Below, one piece after another: positions 1 through 14,200 of a stretch of 64,000 nt of DNA (positions within the stretch are counted from its first letter, which is position 1; every line of letters starts with the position of its first letter). The stretch is from Struthio camelus. Its lineage: Eukaryota; Chordata; Aves; Struthioniformes; Struthionidae. Location of the stretch: positions 10,044,001 to 10,108,000 of the forward strand of contig NC_090947.1 of the NCBI RefSeq assembly GCF_040807025.1. Direction: 5' to 3'. The notes under the pieces are model-generated. The model did not search any database. It worked only from the letters and a program-made list of their open reading frames with translations, and was not told the origin of the DNA. The position numbers and the translations under genes are program-made.

Positions 1-3000
1 CACTTACGGTAATTGCTCTGATAGTACTGCTTAACAAGGTAGACAGACGTTCATGGTTCTTATGGGATGTATAGTAAAGATTCAAAATTCATCTTAAGGT
101 AGTATGACTGCTGCACAAAGTTGATACTTTTCTGAAGTGCTGGTGTAGCCCCACTGACCCTGGTAGAACTGCAGTGATACAGGTAGGAGGAAAGTTTGGG
201 GCAAATTTTGATCTGCATCCTGCAGGCTTTAATTTTTCAATTTTCTGGGTAACTAGGATCAAAATATGATCCACGCTCTTTCAGAAATAGTTATTCAATT
301 CCAGTGAGTTGAGACAAATTAGCCCTGTAGCGTTAGGGCTCTTGTACAGAATAGCGTTGGTATAAACTCACAGGAGAAAGTTTAGTCTTTGGCTGTGGCT
401 TTATTATATTCACTTTTCAATGAAAAACTGCTGCATGTCTTATAAACGAGTTAATGTTCCTAGCTGCTGTGAGACTGATGAAATGCGCTATTCAAACAAA
501 AAAAGCATACATACATAAATCCTATTTGTCTGACATTTAACAACACGGAGACAATGATTTTTATTTCAGAAATCTGTTTTTGTGGTTTTGCTTTCCATTC
601 GGTTAAGATTCTCCAGTTTTCATTACAGCAGGCATACATACCTTTTAGGTTATTAAGACATTTTTAATTTTCACCACAAATAAGATATTGGAAAATACTT
701 TGACATTAAAATAATTATTTTAACATCAGTTAACATTCTAGAATGGAAAATATCAATCCCTAAGAGATACTACAGTGAATATTCTAATAGTGACTCACCT
801 CTGGTTTGTAATGCACTTCCAGTTTCTTGCAATCTTTTTTCACCACTGTCCCAATGCCACGGCTTAGCAGAGGGAGAGATTAGGCATTTTTCCGCTGAGC
901 CTCAGGAACCTCAGTGAGCTATCGTCTTGGCCCTAAAATGGCAAACTTACTATCAGAGAATTCAACCAGGTTCTTTATTGACAAGTACACTGATTCATAG
1001 CTCTGTGCTTTGTTAACATGCAACTCCAAATAGCAGAAAAGCCAGACTAAAGTCTTAGGTTCTAGAAAGTATGAAGGAGATGCAGTGGAGTTGGTTACCT
1101 TTTTCTCCCGTCTGTGCTGTGCGCTTGTTCTCTCTGTTCTGGTTGCTTTGCAACACCTTGGGATCTGTGAGCCACCACCACCACCCTCCTTATTGTGATC
1201 AAGAGCTGTTTCTCTGTTGCCGTGGTGGCAAAGGGAAATTAAGTTCCTTAAACCAATCAGGGAGAGAACCAGAGTGCAAGCAGGCACAGAAATAGTCCAA
1301 GGGCCAGGTTCAGATTTTAAGGATGGGCTGCACTGCAATGAATACCCCCAGCTGACAGCATAACATTATTCTTCCCAAGCTGCTTTATTGTATTTTCTCC
1401 GTGGCACCCCCCAGATTCTATTATTTATTAGCTGAGAATGGAGAGAGGAATAGAAGAGCTGGAAGAGGCCGCTTCTGTGGATCTTTTTGTGGAACACTCA
1501 TCCTCTGTGTGTGTGTGGGGGGGGGGGGTCTTCATGTAGCTCCAATATCTTTGTGGTTCTCCTTCTTTCTCTTGCAGAGACTTCACATTACCGTAGGAAC
1601 ATGTCACCCTTCCTGGGTGACCACAAAGGAAGGTGAGAGTCTCTATGCCCCTCTATTCTGTTCCTGACTCCTGTGATGGATCTGTTCTTTAGCCCCACAC
1701 CAGCTCTGGGACAGTATAACTTACTCAGATATTTGCCTCCCCTCTGTGTTCAGGTGTGCAATTCTTCATCCTTTTTATGCTTCATTCAAAGGCACGGGTT
1801 TCTCTTTGCTCACTAAGCTACTCAACTTGCCTTGAGAATTATTAGTAGGAACAAGAGGGATGGAGTAGTCATTCGGTACAAGCATGCTCTGTTTTTAGAA
1901 GTGGGATGTGACACGTTGTGAGTGCTCCTGCCTGGCCTTGAAACCACGATATTCTGTCAACTGCATTTTAACATCATCTTGTGGAAGTGCCCCCTGCTGC
2001 CATGTACAAAGATTTACAGCATACTACAGCGCTGCAACTTTTAACTTTATTTTATACAGTGTCTTCCGCTCTACATGTGCTCAAAGTGCTTAGCAATATA
2101 CAAACAGCAATAGAAAATGTACAAAACAAATATGTCTTCAAACAGAGGAGCTGCTTTCTTCAGCTGGCAAAAGTGACACTTTCCATAACAGAACAGCAAT
2201 AGAAATGACTCGGTACTGGCAGAGCAATTCTAAATTCTCCCTGGCTTAGGATAATTTTCTTCCAAGATCTAGAAATGTTTGTACTTCATGACTTTATAAT
2301 GATTTGAAGCAACATAAATTAAGAAAATGGAGATTTGGGTGAGAACATCAGTGTAAATTCACTTCCAAGTTTGTGATTGATTCTCTGCTTTACATTTCCT
2401 TAGCAACTCTTCTCCAAGGCTGTGCCACATAGTTTATAAGCAGTGCTTAATTATGTTTCATTAGTGTTATGGGAAGGGACTGTAGCAACTGCCATTCGTT
2501 CATCACTTTTTTTGACAGTTTTATTGATAAGTGCTGACTGTTAGTTTAGATCTAAGAAGGATATGTATTTTACAGCTAAAAATCCAGGTCTGAGTGCTAC
2601 TCCAAACATGTTTAAACGTCATTAAAATGTATAAATTCAGAATAATGGGATAGTGAAGTAGGTTCTCCAAATCCATAGCTCTAGCTATGGGACAACTATG
2701 AAAAATGTGTATTTTCAATGAGTAAGTGTATCTCGGAGACAGTGACTGTAATGAGAGGTTTGCTTGACAAAAGAGTTGACTCAAAGTAGGACAAGATGAT
2801 GATCTTGAACGCAGGTGAGTTTGAGAGCAAAGGAGGACACAATTTGAGCAAGAAGAACAGGAATAGGGTCTGAGGAAGGAAGTGGAAAATCTGTTGCCAA
2901 TGTCAAGGAGATGAAGAGGACACAAGGAGCCCTGGCAAGGCTAGGAGTGCCTGGAGGGAAAAGAAAGTATTGAGGGATGAGCGGGGACAAAGTTGATGAG

Positions 3001-6000
3001 GCCTGAAGGGGAGAGTGGGGTTGAACTATTTGCGGATGCCAGGACAGAGGGCTTGAGCAGGAGATTCTGGACTGGATACAGAGCGTGAAGAAAGAGAACG
3101 CCTCTGCGGACTCTATGCCAAGTTTGGGGACAGTCCAGTTTTTCAGGGCACTATTCAGCTGCCTCCAGTCCAGGAAACTCTCACTTCTTTTCTCGCTGTC
3201 TTCTGCCTCATCAGCTATGCATCTTGCACTTGCTGAACCAAGGGATGTGTTAGTGTCCTTCAGACAACTGGCACTTTTGCCCCAGAGCAGATATAATCCT
3301 TGCTGTGAGGCTTGGATCCTGCGGTGGAGGGGGGGAGTATGTAATTATGTCGTCTGAGATGCATCTTGATGCATATAGAGAGGAGGGAAATGTATTTTGG
3401 AAATGCAGTATTTCCTGCATTTCATATTTCTTGAAGGCTTCCGTTTGTAGATAATAAAGTTCCTTTAACACAGCAGTGTGATTGTAAGGGTAAAGAATAT
3501 GCATGTTTTGGGGTGATTATCTTTGAAGGGGCTGAGCAGCATATCGCGGGAGATGGACAGCAATAACCAGCGTTAAATATCACTCTCCAGCATTGTAACT
3601 TCAGTACATCTGCACCTCTTTGTAGTGCAGAGACTGAATTATTGGCCTCTGTAACAATAGCATCTTGCACTGTGGTTCTGTTTGCTCTTGCAAACTGAGC
3701 AGGATCACATGTGCCCCAGGGTCTTCAGTGGGAGCTCTGCAGAGGTCACTGCCATGCCGCGGAAGCATGTTTGCTCAGTAAGTGACACTTTCATCCCAGT
3801 GTCCCGCTAAGCCAGCACACCAGAGTGCCGTCCTTTGCCACTGTGCAATATCTAGTTGCGTGTTTGTATTTTTTAGGCTCAAAATACAAAGTGCAGACGC
3901 TGGTTTTGATCATTAAACACTTTGTATGGAACTGGTTAGAAAACTGGGCTGTTAGCCCTTGTACATTGCCAAAGTTGTATTTAGATAACTCTGCTCTGCC
4001 TGTAGAAAACCCTTCCAGTTCCTCCACTTATTCACTGCCTAATGTAAGCTGAGCTGCAGTGTTGTTTTTCCCTGTTTTATGAGGGTTATGCAAGAACTTT
4101 TGTAGAGGCTGTTGTGCCCTGCCCAAGAAGGGGTTCTGCAGTGGAAAAACTGCAGTTAGCCTAGCATATGTATGTGCAGATTAAACCCAGAAGTTAAATA
4201 GTAAGCAGGCAGCCCCTTTTCGTGGCAGTACAGTTAACTAACGCAGGGCCTCAGGGCCGAGTCCGCGGTAGGCCACTAGCCTCTGAAGTAAACCACTTCA
4301 GAATCCAGAGAGACTGATATCTCTACAAGCGCGTGGTACGTTTTTCAGCCTTGCAGTTTGCCATGTGTGTATATATGTGCAACAGCAACACAAGTCACTG
4401 TCAACTGGGACTCCAAGGGGCTCTTGGGTGATGAATGGCAAGTGTCATCTTGAGCGTGAGAAGCTGTGCCCGTTTTGATGGTCAGCAAGACACACCAGAG
4501 CCCGATTCTCTGTTACCACCAAGCTCTGTAAAAATTGGCACCAGAGTTGTGTGACGATTTTAAATCAGCTTTGCGCTACCCTCCCTTGCTGATTCCCTAG
4601 AGTAAATTTGAGGGGTCTAAAGTTTATCCTGTCTTATGTGCAGATTGTTAGGGCTCGCATTGAAACTTTCTGGCCACTTAAACATTGTAACGGCATTGCT
4701 GTGTCATCTCCCACCAGGCCTTCTGCACAGTGGGAGAGGCCTAGAAAGACGGTAGTAAACTGGACCCCAGCTTAGAGCTCGCTAAATGGCTGGCATTGCC
4801 ACAGGATGTAAAAAAGGCTAAAATGCAGACTGACAGGGAGAGTTCAGTATAATGCTGCCAGCAACATGTTACTTGCCCTACACAGTTCCTGACTCTGTGG
4901 GATCAAAGCAGCTATGCGGCTGATACTGGCCTCTGAGAAACGGAGGTCTTTCACTCAGGCTACAAAGCAGGAAAGGCTTTTGGTACTTAGCAACCTATGC
5001 TGGATTTGCACTGGAAGCCAAAATATGAAAGCGTTTAGGGCTAGTCATTGCCCTACAAGAACCATCCCAGCTTCCAAAAGTTAGTGTTTCAAGATGGAGC
5101 AGCCAGGCTATTGTGTTCAAAAAAGTTTTGGTTACAGCCCCTTGTTAGTTTAATTTTGGTTCTTATGAACTGACATATGGCAGGCATGATTTTTAATTAG
5201 AGCTTTAGCTGTGTTTTACTGGTAGGACTGCAGAGCACTATGGAATTTACATTAAGAAAAAAATGCTCTGTCGGTAGAGTACAAGGCTGTTTAGTAATCA
5301 GAGTGGAAAGTTAACTTTGAAACAAATTGGCAGCTGATCAGATAAAATTCAAATCGGTAACATTTGTGTTGGAACCCAACTCAGATCTGGGAAAAATGGA
5401 ATCTGAGCTATTCTGTTCCCCTAGCAGAGGAACTAACTGGTGAACACACTGCCCATCAAGCTTCATGTAGAACACCCCCTACAAAAACAAAATTATTACT
5501 TTCATGGGATTATCTGAGCATTTACCTGCTTCCTTTTTACATAACTGTAAAACTAAGCGTTACTTTGAAGAGAAGTTTCCTAACGTACTTCAAAAAACAA
5601 ACAAGCCTGCTTTGCCAGTCAGAAACTAAAGGCCAAAAGTCCCCTCCCCCATTATTCTTTTGGCTCAACAGGATGTAATAGATATCAGGAGATGTTTTGC
5701 TTCTTGGAGTTAGGAACAGATTCCAGTCTTCCCCATTCATTGTGTGAACGCTCTTAGGTACTGAAAGAGTTAACGATGTGTTCAAGCCTCAACCAGCAAA
5801 TGCATTTAAAGCTCAGTCCAGCACTCACATGGTTTGTATTCTTGCGCTGCTGGAGTGGTGTGTTCATGGCATCTGGTTCCCTGGCAACAGCTTTCATTGG
5901 CTCAATCAAAGCCTTTTCTTCTTAAGAAAGCTCCCACTGTGACACCCTACCACCACCACTAATCACCATCTTAACCGAGTGTTTAAGATGCAGCTGGTAT

Positions 6001-7540
6001 GAAAAATAGCGCTTGTGCATGTGCGAAGATTAAGGGGCTACCTTGCACAGTACACCTGCCCCAGAGAGTGCTCTCACTCAGTTGTGTTGGGCATACTGGA
6101 GGGTAACTGCTTTCCTGCTGGAAGAGATGAGGCGTCAGTACATGAAGAGTCCGCTTAGAAATAATCTTTTGTTAGGCAGAAATCCATAAACCTTTGTGTC
6201 TTGTGAAGAGTCATTTCCTCTTTTCAGCTGCGATGGCATTTGGGCCTCTGTGCCATTGACAAGGGGCAGAAGTGGGATGTGGGGGGTGTACAATAAAATC
6301 CATATTGTTGAAGCTGTCTCCCCTGACAAGGAGGAAGCAGGAAGAAGTCTCCCAACATGTGAACTGGAGAACAATGGGAGCAAAGAATTCACGTTAAGCC
6401 TCCTCAAGGGTTACATATGTTGGGATTTCTGGAGCTTCAGAGTTTGCATAAAAGTTGAGAAGGCTTCTAGTAGTGGTGCCTGCCTATGTCTTGCTGGGTT
6501 TGGAGTCCAGAGTGATCAGTAAGCTTGGGCAGTAACAGTCTTTGCACCACATTTCCACTGCTAGAAACATCGCCCTGTTGAGTTACTTAAGCTCTCATTG
6601 ACTCAACAGCTGAAAGGAATGCTTCCCTTATTTTCCCAGCCTTGGAAATTACCTTGGAGGATGCTCTGTAGCAGTCAGAGACAAGTTGCTCTCCACATGA
6701 ATGATGCAGCTAGAGCAGAGAGGTAGGTGAGGGTAAGCGCAAGGAAAGACAGTCTGCGCATTGTAATGCACGCTCTACAAGGCTTACTTGTTTACCAGAC
6801 AAAGCACATAGGCTAGGCAACCCCCTCCTTTGCTTATCTCTTTGTTGTTGGACAGGAAGGGGAACGTAGATTTAAGAATGAGAGTTGGGAGAGCAGCAGC
6901 ACCTTTTCTGCAGTGTGGCTTCAGTCATGAAATATCCTGCCAGAGGACATTAGACTGAATCTGAGCTTGCTTTGGTTGGGGGTTAATGTAAACCACAGTC
7001 TCCTGACAGAGCCCTTCCCTAGACTCATCTTGTGCTTTAAAACAATGAGTGCACGTGTTCCTTTGAAGCTGAGGAGAGGGGAGAAGGAAACCTTGTTTTC
7101 TGAGACGTGATATGCTTTATTTGGCACAGAGGTACTGAGGTGATATGCGTCTGAGAAAGAAGAGAGGAAAGACAGTCTTGCAGATAAGCTACTGTATGGA
7201 GGCTTGAGCATTTGGGAGCAGCTTCCCATTTTCTACGACCTTGGGAAGGTTGGGGCATAGGCGGTTACCAAGGGCAGGCAAGCTAGGAGCAAAGCTGTGG
7301 TGACTCATTTGGCTATGGGAGCACCTGGGGAAGCTGGCTTGGCTGCAGTTGATGCTGCCAGTGCAGAGCAGAGCAGGAAGGGCAGCACCTGGCTGCCGTT
7401 GCCCCTTGGTCTTTCAGGAGCAGTTGGAGCAGCCAGTGCAGCTCTGCAAGGCTCAGCCCCCTGCTCTCATTCCCATCCCCACCCTATCCTTTTCCTGTGG
7501 CAGAAGCAGCCCAGCATAACGTAAGGCTGTAAGAGCAGAG
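1..7540. other. Non-coding intergenic DNA, left part
   Basis: No supported gene. Open frames are short, mostly start at non-ATG codons and resemble no known family. A TG/G-rich run lies at about 1,506-1,532. The stretch around 2,640-3,080 is purine-rich on the plus strand and otherwise unremarkable. Around 2,060-2,115 a phrase recalls the tails of MIR/L2 elements, but it is too short to call. Confidence 0.7.
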
Positions 7541-7640
7541 CTGCAATGCTTTGAATCGAACTACATACTATCTTACTCCTCTCCTTCACGTAACTGAGGC
7601 AATAACCTGAAGAAAGCTGAGGCCATTCGTCTCACCTAGA
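7541..7640 (+). repeat. Dispersed repeat, copy 1 (pair with 8,931)
   Basis: About 100 bp that aligns in the same orientation with 8,931-9,035, at roughly 80% identity over the core by eye. The shared core includes CATACTATC, CTCCTCTCCTTC, a TAACTG word and GAAGAAAGCTGAGG. It belongs to no family I recognise. It may be a local duplication or two fragments of one old transposon. Confidence 0.7.
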
Positions 7641-8930
7641 CCCAGAGCCATTCTCCAACAGTGGCTAATAGCAGATGCCAGGGAAGAGCCATAAGAAGAG
7701 GGCAAACCTAGGCTGAGTCTTCCCTAAAATTCATTCCCCACCTCTAGCAGTTTGTAGCTCGGGGGGCTCCTGGGGCAGCACTGGCTCTTTGTATTAATAA
7801 CCTTTCTGAGGTTGTTTACTGTGATTGTATCTAGGTGCTTTGTGAGCCCAGTCCTCGGTTGGCACTAGCCCCTTGTACTAGGACAGCAAAACTCAGTGCT
7901 GTCAACATAGAGGAGAATCCCAGAGCTTGTTCTGACTGGCCTTCTGTTCTGTCCCTTTCGCTCCAGCTGCAGGATCTTTGCCCGGGGCCTGCCCTTGGCG
8001 CTCCCGTACCAGCACTGCAGCAGCCATGAGCAGCCTGCCCTTTTGCTGGGGCCCCTAGCTATCAAAATAATGCACACACGGCAGTGTAATGCAGTAATGT
8101 CACGCAGGCACGGCTATAGGGCCAACAGGGTGCAATAGTCACATGACTTGCGAAGTGGGAATATTGCTTATTTCATTCACAAGGCTCTTACAAAGGTAAA
8201 TCCTTAATATATATGAGATGCTTAGTAGCTATATGGCTAAAAGCCCACTGAAAAAGCCACACTGAACAACCCATGTATATCTTTAAATACATATTTTAAA
8301 GAAATTCAGAAGCTTTAATTGGAAATAGCAACAGCCAAGAATGACATTCTGGACATGATACGTCTGCTCTGTTCCATCACTTATGACTGTGAATCAAATT
8401 TATTTAAACTTATTAAACACCCCTTCACTGGAAAAGGAGCTTATGGCAAGTACTAGAACTGTCAAAACAGAACCTGTTTTGAACATTAAAATGTTTGATT
8501 TATTACACTTGCTTTTGAGGCTGAGCATGGTGGGTGTTGTTGCGTTTCCCCCACCCTGAATGTTTCAAAAGACCAAGGAAGTGTATGTGCATGCACGTGT
8601 GTGAAGAACTACAGTTTTTCTGCTGAGCTGACAGTCTTGACCTTTTGACTGATTTATGGGCCTCGAGGCAGGCAATGAAAATGTGACTTCAGCAGAGTAG
8701 TTTGGTAGTTGTGCCTGTCAGTGCTTCAGTGAAAATCAGATTTGATTTGATTAAGATACGATTTTGGGAAACATTCTGTATTTGCACACTGATTTATGAT
8801 AAACTGTGGAACAAAGGGGTTTTGGGAATCACCTGCAGGTAAAAAAAGGACGGGGAACTTCCACTAGTCAGGGGTTTTCTCAAGGTTTCACTGGCTGTAC
8901 AGATGGATAACTTTAATTCTGTAACCCTCG

Positions 8931-9035
8931 CAAAGCAATGCAGGGGTGGGACCTGCATACTATCTCACTCCTCTCCTTCGCATAACTGCGGCGATAACCT
9001 TCTGAAGAAAGCTGAGGTCTTTCCCCTCATATAGC
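8931..9035 (+). repeat. Dispersed repeat, copy 2 (pair with 7,541)
   Basis: Second copy of the segment at 7,541-7,640, with a 3-bp insertion before GAAGAAAGCTGAGG and more CpG in its core. The copies are direct and about 1.4 kb apart. Confidence 0.7.
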
Positions 9036-9654
9036 AAGATACAGATTAAATAAGAAAATATGTTCTTGACCTGCAGATTAAAGGTATTCAAGTGCACAGA
9101 ACGTTCTCCTGCTATAGATGGTGGTTGAAAGGTGAAAATTATTTTCTTCCTTAATTCATTGAGCAAAGTGACTTTTAAGGTAGATTTTGTGGGTTTTTTT
9201 TTGTTTAATTTACTTCTTTTTAGACAATGGAAATGCTTTCAAGAAGCTAGCGTAACCTTTACTCTGCCCCTTCCGATCTCAGTCTGTACACATGTGCCTC
9301 TAATTATGTGATCATAGTATCTAGTGGATAAGTAACACTTTTCCCCCCCCCCCACCCCAAATAAAGATCAGAGAGTAAGCATGAGGCACTTACACCACTT
9401 AGGTTTTATGCAAGCCTTTGAGAAAGAACGTAAATGGGATGTAAATGCTGGCCCTCTGCACAGGACTGAATTTCACCCTAAGTAAACCTAGAGCAGGGTC
9501 ATATAATACGTTGGTCTGGTGTCACAGCAGTAGATTTATGTCATGTCAGTGAATAGGGCTATGTCTCTAGCAGTGCTGCCTAACCTATAGCAGAAGTTGT
9601 GTGGTGTGAATAAAGGCTAGAGGCCTGTTGTAAAAATGATGATTTAGGTGGTTG

Positions 9655-9825
9655 ATTGGGACTCCAGAGATCTGGTCTCTTTTCCTGCCTCTTTTCTACC
9701 TTCCTTTAGAAAGTAACTCAATCTTACTCTCTAAATTAGGAATAATGTTTCCTCACCTCACAGGGTCGTTGTGGGAATAAATGTGTTAACTAGTGTGAAG
9801 CATTCCGGATGCTGGTGGTGAACAG
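9655..9825 (+). repeat. MIR-like SINE remnant
   Basis: The order of phrases follows the MIR core and tail: a CAATCTTACTCTCTAAA stretch, AGGAATAATG, CCTCACCTCACAGGGTCGTTGTG, then a TAAATGTGTTAA stretch and an AAGCATT equivalent of the AAGCGCTT motif. It is strongly diverged from the family as I remember it. Ends are approximate. Confidence 0.7.
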
Positions 9826-10440
9826 TGAAGAAAAACTAACGCAGAATGGAAAAGTATCCTTGTTCATGCAGTGTTGTGTCAGTTTGCAGACGATTTAGCT
9901 GGAGCCCCGCGCTGAAGAGCTGAGATTAAAAAGAATATTGAAGAGCTGCTTTGTATGCAGTGCACTGTCAATCCTGTGCCTGGAGTGAAGCAGGGGCTCT
10001 TGCCAAAAAATGAATGTGGAGGCAGTACCTGCTCAGAGACTGAAACAGTATATTGTACTATAGAACCTGGAGGCAGAAGGAAGGTTATATTAGGCAACCT
10101 TTGCTTTGCTATTTCGTGACATTTGAGAGGCTCGCTTTTCAGCCTTGGATTGTTTTGTTTTAAACAACATAGTTTTTAGCATGGGACTCATGATACAGAT
10201 CTCACAATGCACCTGGAGCTTTACAGGAAAGTGTGCAGATAAGGTCTCAGCCCCCTAGATCTTACAAACTGGGGGCCTTTTTCTTTTCTCAGTGACCTCA
10301 TTAGATTATGATCAGGCCTGAAGTAACGTAAGGAATTCTCTTTTTACAGCAGTGACCGATAATTTAGCATTTATTTAGACGTAAGTCTGCAATATGCTCC
10401 GTGGAGTTTCAAACTGCAGAAACGCATCTTTTCTGGTGTT

Positions 10441-10463
10441 TTGGCTTGGCTTGGCTTGGCTTG
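10441..10463. repeat. TTGGC pentanucleotide repeat
   Basis: Four perfect TTGGC units plus a partial fifth. Confidence 0.95.
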
Positions 10464-11099
10464 TTGCATGCTGTAGTCCTGTACCAGCTTTCACCTAGCA
10501 GGTATTATGTGACCTTTTTACCAACTGGCACCCGACAAATTAGCAGTCAGCAGAAACAGGCGTTACTAGCCCTGCTTTTAAAAGTATTAGCATGTGTCTT
10601 TGTAGGATCAGTGAAACTTCTACACTGTAGCCTGATGGTGAAGAAAAATCGATTTCCTTCCCTGTCCTTGGGTAAAGATTGGTGAATTAAGTTTAGTTAT
10701 AGAAAAAGCTACTTTTTTTTCCTGGAAAGTTTTTTGTAGCATCTAAAACCTCTTACCCTTTAGAAACTCTTCGGGTGTCTGTTTTTTTTTTCTTTTAAAA
10801 CATTTTCTTTCCAGAATATCTAGCCTGCTAGAAAAGAAAATGTATTTCAATCTCACCGATGTTATTTATGAGTACAACATCAGCTCCGCATAGGAATACT
10901 TAATAAGCCCACTAGCACTCCAGAAAGGCTGAGCCGTGGCTTGACGCTCTGCAGCATACAGGCAATCCGGGAGAAGCGATAGGGCTGACGCGGGCTCGAT
11001 CACAGACGGGAGGCTGCAGAAGGAAACAGCCTCGATGGCCTCTGGATTTGGAGTTCATGCTGGAACTTTTCCACCCAGTATTTTAGAAAACAGCTGGAG

Positions 11100-11290
11100 T
11101 CAACTCTTTCACACTAGGAGTCAATTAAAGAAACCCAAATTATTGCCATTTGAATAAACAATTATTTCTTTTTCACCCTCACAGAAGCTTGTAACGAACT
11201 AAAAGCCAGAACTAATTAAATGATCTGATAGCACAAATCGTATTAGGTGTTTCATCTGGTTTAATTAATTCTTGCCAGAAATCATTGCTA
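11100..11290. promoter_or_regulatory. Candidate conserved non-coding element
   Basis: AT-rich but complex sequence with several TAAT/ATTA homeodomain cores, including ACTAATTAAAT and GTTTAATTAATTC, flanked by more ordinary DNA. Vertebrate developmental enhancers often look like this. No alignment was possible, so this is a guess from composition. Confidence 0.2.
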
Positions 11291-14200
11291 CTCTTAGCAT
11301 ACGCTGAATTATGTTTTTAACGGTTTCCATTTATATCTGTTTCCAGGACTGCTGGAATTCTCACTCACTGCAGATAATGTGGAAATGTTTGCAGAACTGT
11401 TTACTTACAGGGAGAATTTTTAACCCTAGAGACAGTCAGTATGAAAAACACCTTGTAGGTCAAGAAAAGGGACACTTACACCTCAATCTAAGAGTATTCT
11501 TTTAACCACAAGATGAGACAAATCAGACCTATGCTTTTCAGTCCACGAATGCCTAGTCAGTGCCCTAGCAGACTGATTAGCTCTTGGTTAGCTCTTAATT
11601 TGCTGGCGACAAATGCTCTGATGAAGATGCAGTGGTTTTCCCTAGGAAGAGGCCAAGAAGCACTGGTGCACTAGTTCACTTTGCAGTCCTCGCTCTCCTG
11701 CTTTCTTCTGCACAGAAAACACAGCTGGTTCTGACTGTTATTGCCAGGCAGCAGTGCCATAAGCATTTCTTCATCAAGCAGAACAGGCCTCAGCCTGATT
11801 TCCGGAGCCAACAGGCTGGTTTTTGTACCTCAGCTTGGAATCAAGGCTTGAGACAGTTCAGGTCTAAGTGTGCAGGCTGCAGCACTGCATCCCCTCACCT
11901 CCGAGTCAGGAGGGGATTGCAGAGACTGACGAGGATGCTGTTGCCCCTGTGCCTGTTGCAGCATGTGTTCAGAAGCGCAGGACTTGCGGTGGCCTGGACC
12001 CTCCTCGCTGTGCTGCAGCTGGAGCCAGCCCCGTTTGCTGAGCTTTTCGCTTCAGAAGATGCTTGCTGAGAATTGTGCTGGCGTAATGATCAAAATCATA
12101 TGAAGTCAGCTGTTCCTGTAGGACAGCTTCTGTATTTTGGCTCTGTGTAGATGGGAACAGAGAGTTTGTTCCTTCTGAGATATTTTGGGAAAACCCAAAC
12201 TGTAGGAACGTGGCTGTATTCAGAGACTGGAGTCTGGGCCGCAGGTACTGGAAGAGGTTTGGGTTCAGGACTGTTTTGTGGTTCACTTCTTGCTCTCGTA
12301 CTAGCGTACCACTAGTGGAACATGCCTCTGTATGGCACGCAAATACAGTGCTTAGCTTTGTAGTCTTTGATTTTTGCCTTTATTTCTCATTTGATCCTGC
12401 ATTCATTGCTCTGCTAAAACTCCCGTGTGAATGGAGGGGTTGTAAGTGATCAGAGAACGAGCCCCCACGTGTTACAGATGGAACTGCAGTACTCAGCTTT
12501 GCCCTTCAGTTGTAGTCACAGGGCAGTACTGTGCAACCCGGCTACGGAAATTCTTGCTAACAGGAGGACATAGGTGTGCTCTAGGGACTGCTGCTTTGGA
12601 TGTGAGGACCAGAAAAATATGAGAATAGCATTATTTTCCATCTGACTTTCATGAGGACAAGTGACAGGCTTTAAAGTTTAAAATAGCACTATTAAAGCCA
12701 TATAAAAATGTACATATTCAAGACATGTCAGTAAGATGGGACATTGTCACAGAATAATAGGTGCTAGATATGCAGCGTTCAAAGTAGGACGGAAAAGAGG
12801 GAGACGCTAATGTGATTCTCAGTTTCCTAGGGAGCAGAGCAGGAGAAATAAAGAGAGAAGAGGGACAGCACAACACCTTTCAGTGTACCTCTGCCATGGC
12901 AAAAGCATTTGAGCTTGGGTCTGTATGCGCATTTGTTTCAGAGGAACGTATACACCACAGTGCAGATGGCGCTCTCTCTGCCAGCCTGCCCCGGCAAAGA
13001 AGCCCTTAGCTGACATGGCATCAAAGGTGTGCGCTAGCATCTTGAACCTTTCTGTGTCATCAAGTGCAGCAAACCTTAAGCTTCGGAAAAGTAGGGCCTG
13101 AGTTACAGGGCAGGCCAGGATAACCTTGCGTGTGCCTTTGCCAGGGATCATGCGGGTCAGCTGTGGGAGCTGCCGCGCTCCTGCTGGCAGAGGGCCCAGC
13201 CGGAGCCGCCTGGCCACTTTGTGGCCGTGACATGAGAAAACTGCTGCGTTTTGGTATGAGAAAGGCCTCGTCCCTCTGAAAGATGAGTTGTCTCTTTCCC
13301 TGCCTCTGCTGTACGTGTGAGTGATTCAGTAGTCTGTCTCCTTTTGGTGTTGACTTTGTAAATTGTGGTAATAATGGTTCCTAGGGTTCTTCCTCCCTGG
13401 GGGGATGACCAGCAGTATGGCAGGGTACCGGCAGGATGGTCTGCGGCCTTAGTGCTAAAGAGAGGAGCACCTATTTCTGTGGTAATTGGGGAGGATAAGG
13501 GTTGTAAAGTGAGTAGGTGTTAGTCCTGGGAAGAGGCTGATTGTCTTGGGGGTGAAGTTGGTGTGAGCACTCCCCTTCCCCCAGTCCCTGCTGCTTCCTT
13601 GCAGACAAGTTTTCCTTTGCAAAAAGAAGGCATTCGACTCTGTCCTGTGGTCATGTGCCCTATTCCCCAAATGTTTGCACTCTGCCTTTGAGATAGCACA
13701 GGCTCTGTGTGTTATAGCCTTATTGGGGCATCGCTCAAACAGCACAGTTAAGGTTGTGTTTGCTCATGTCTTAACTCTTTATTTACTGGTTTCCAAGGGA
13801 ATGGCTAGGATTGACATTCTGGAAGGGTACTGCACGCTCCTGGCAACCCTCATGCATTTCTTCATCAGCAAATTTCTTATTTTTGAAAATTTGTGGGAGA
13901 AATGAGAGTTGGTCAGCATTCGCGTTGGTCCCAGCAGTTTACAGTTAGCATGTAGTTTGCCCTGGAGAAGCCACTGCAGCTATGCACGACGAAGTGCTCC
14001 TTCCCTGCCTGGATACTTCACAGAGCTTGACGAGTGATACGGGCAGGCCTTTGCTATTCTGGGAGGCCAGTCCTGCTGAGAAGGCGGCATGAGGAATCCC
14101 GGAGTAACACCTACCTGGATGAGGCAGGCAGTCGTGCGTTCACCTCGCGTGGGCTGTCAGCTGGCTGGCTACAAGCCAGCCCAGTCTGCAGCCAGCTCAT

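Noticed and set aside
11632..12069. 145-codon plus-strand frame with a hydrophobic N-terminus
   Set aside because: Starts at GTG, no family match, and the region reads as ordinary intergenic DNA.
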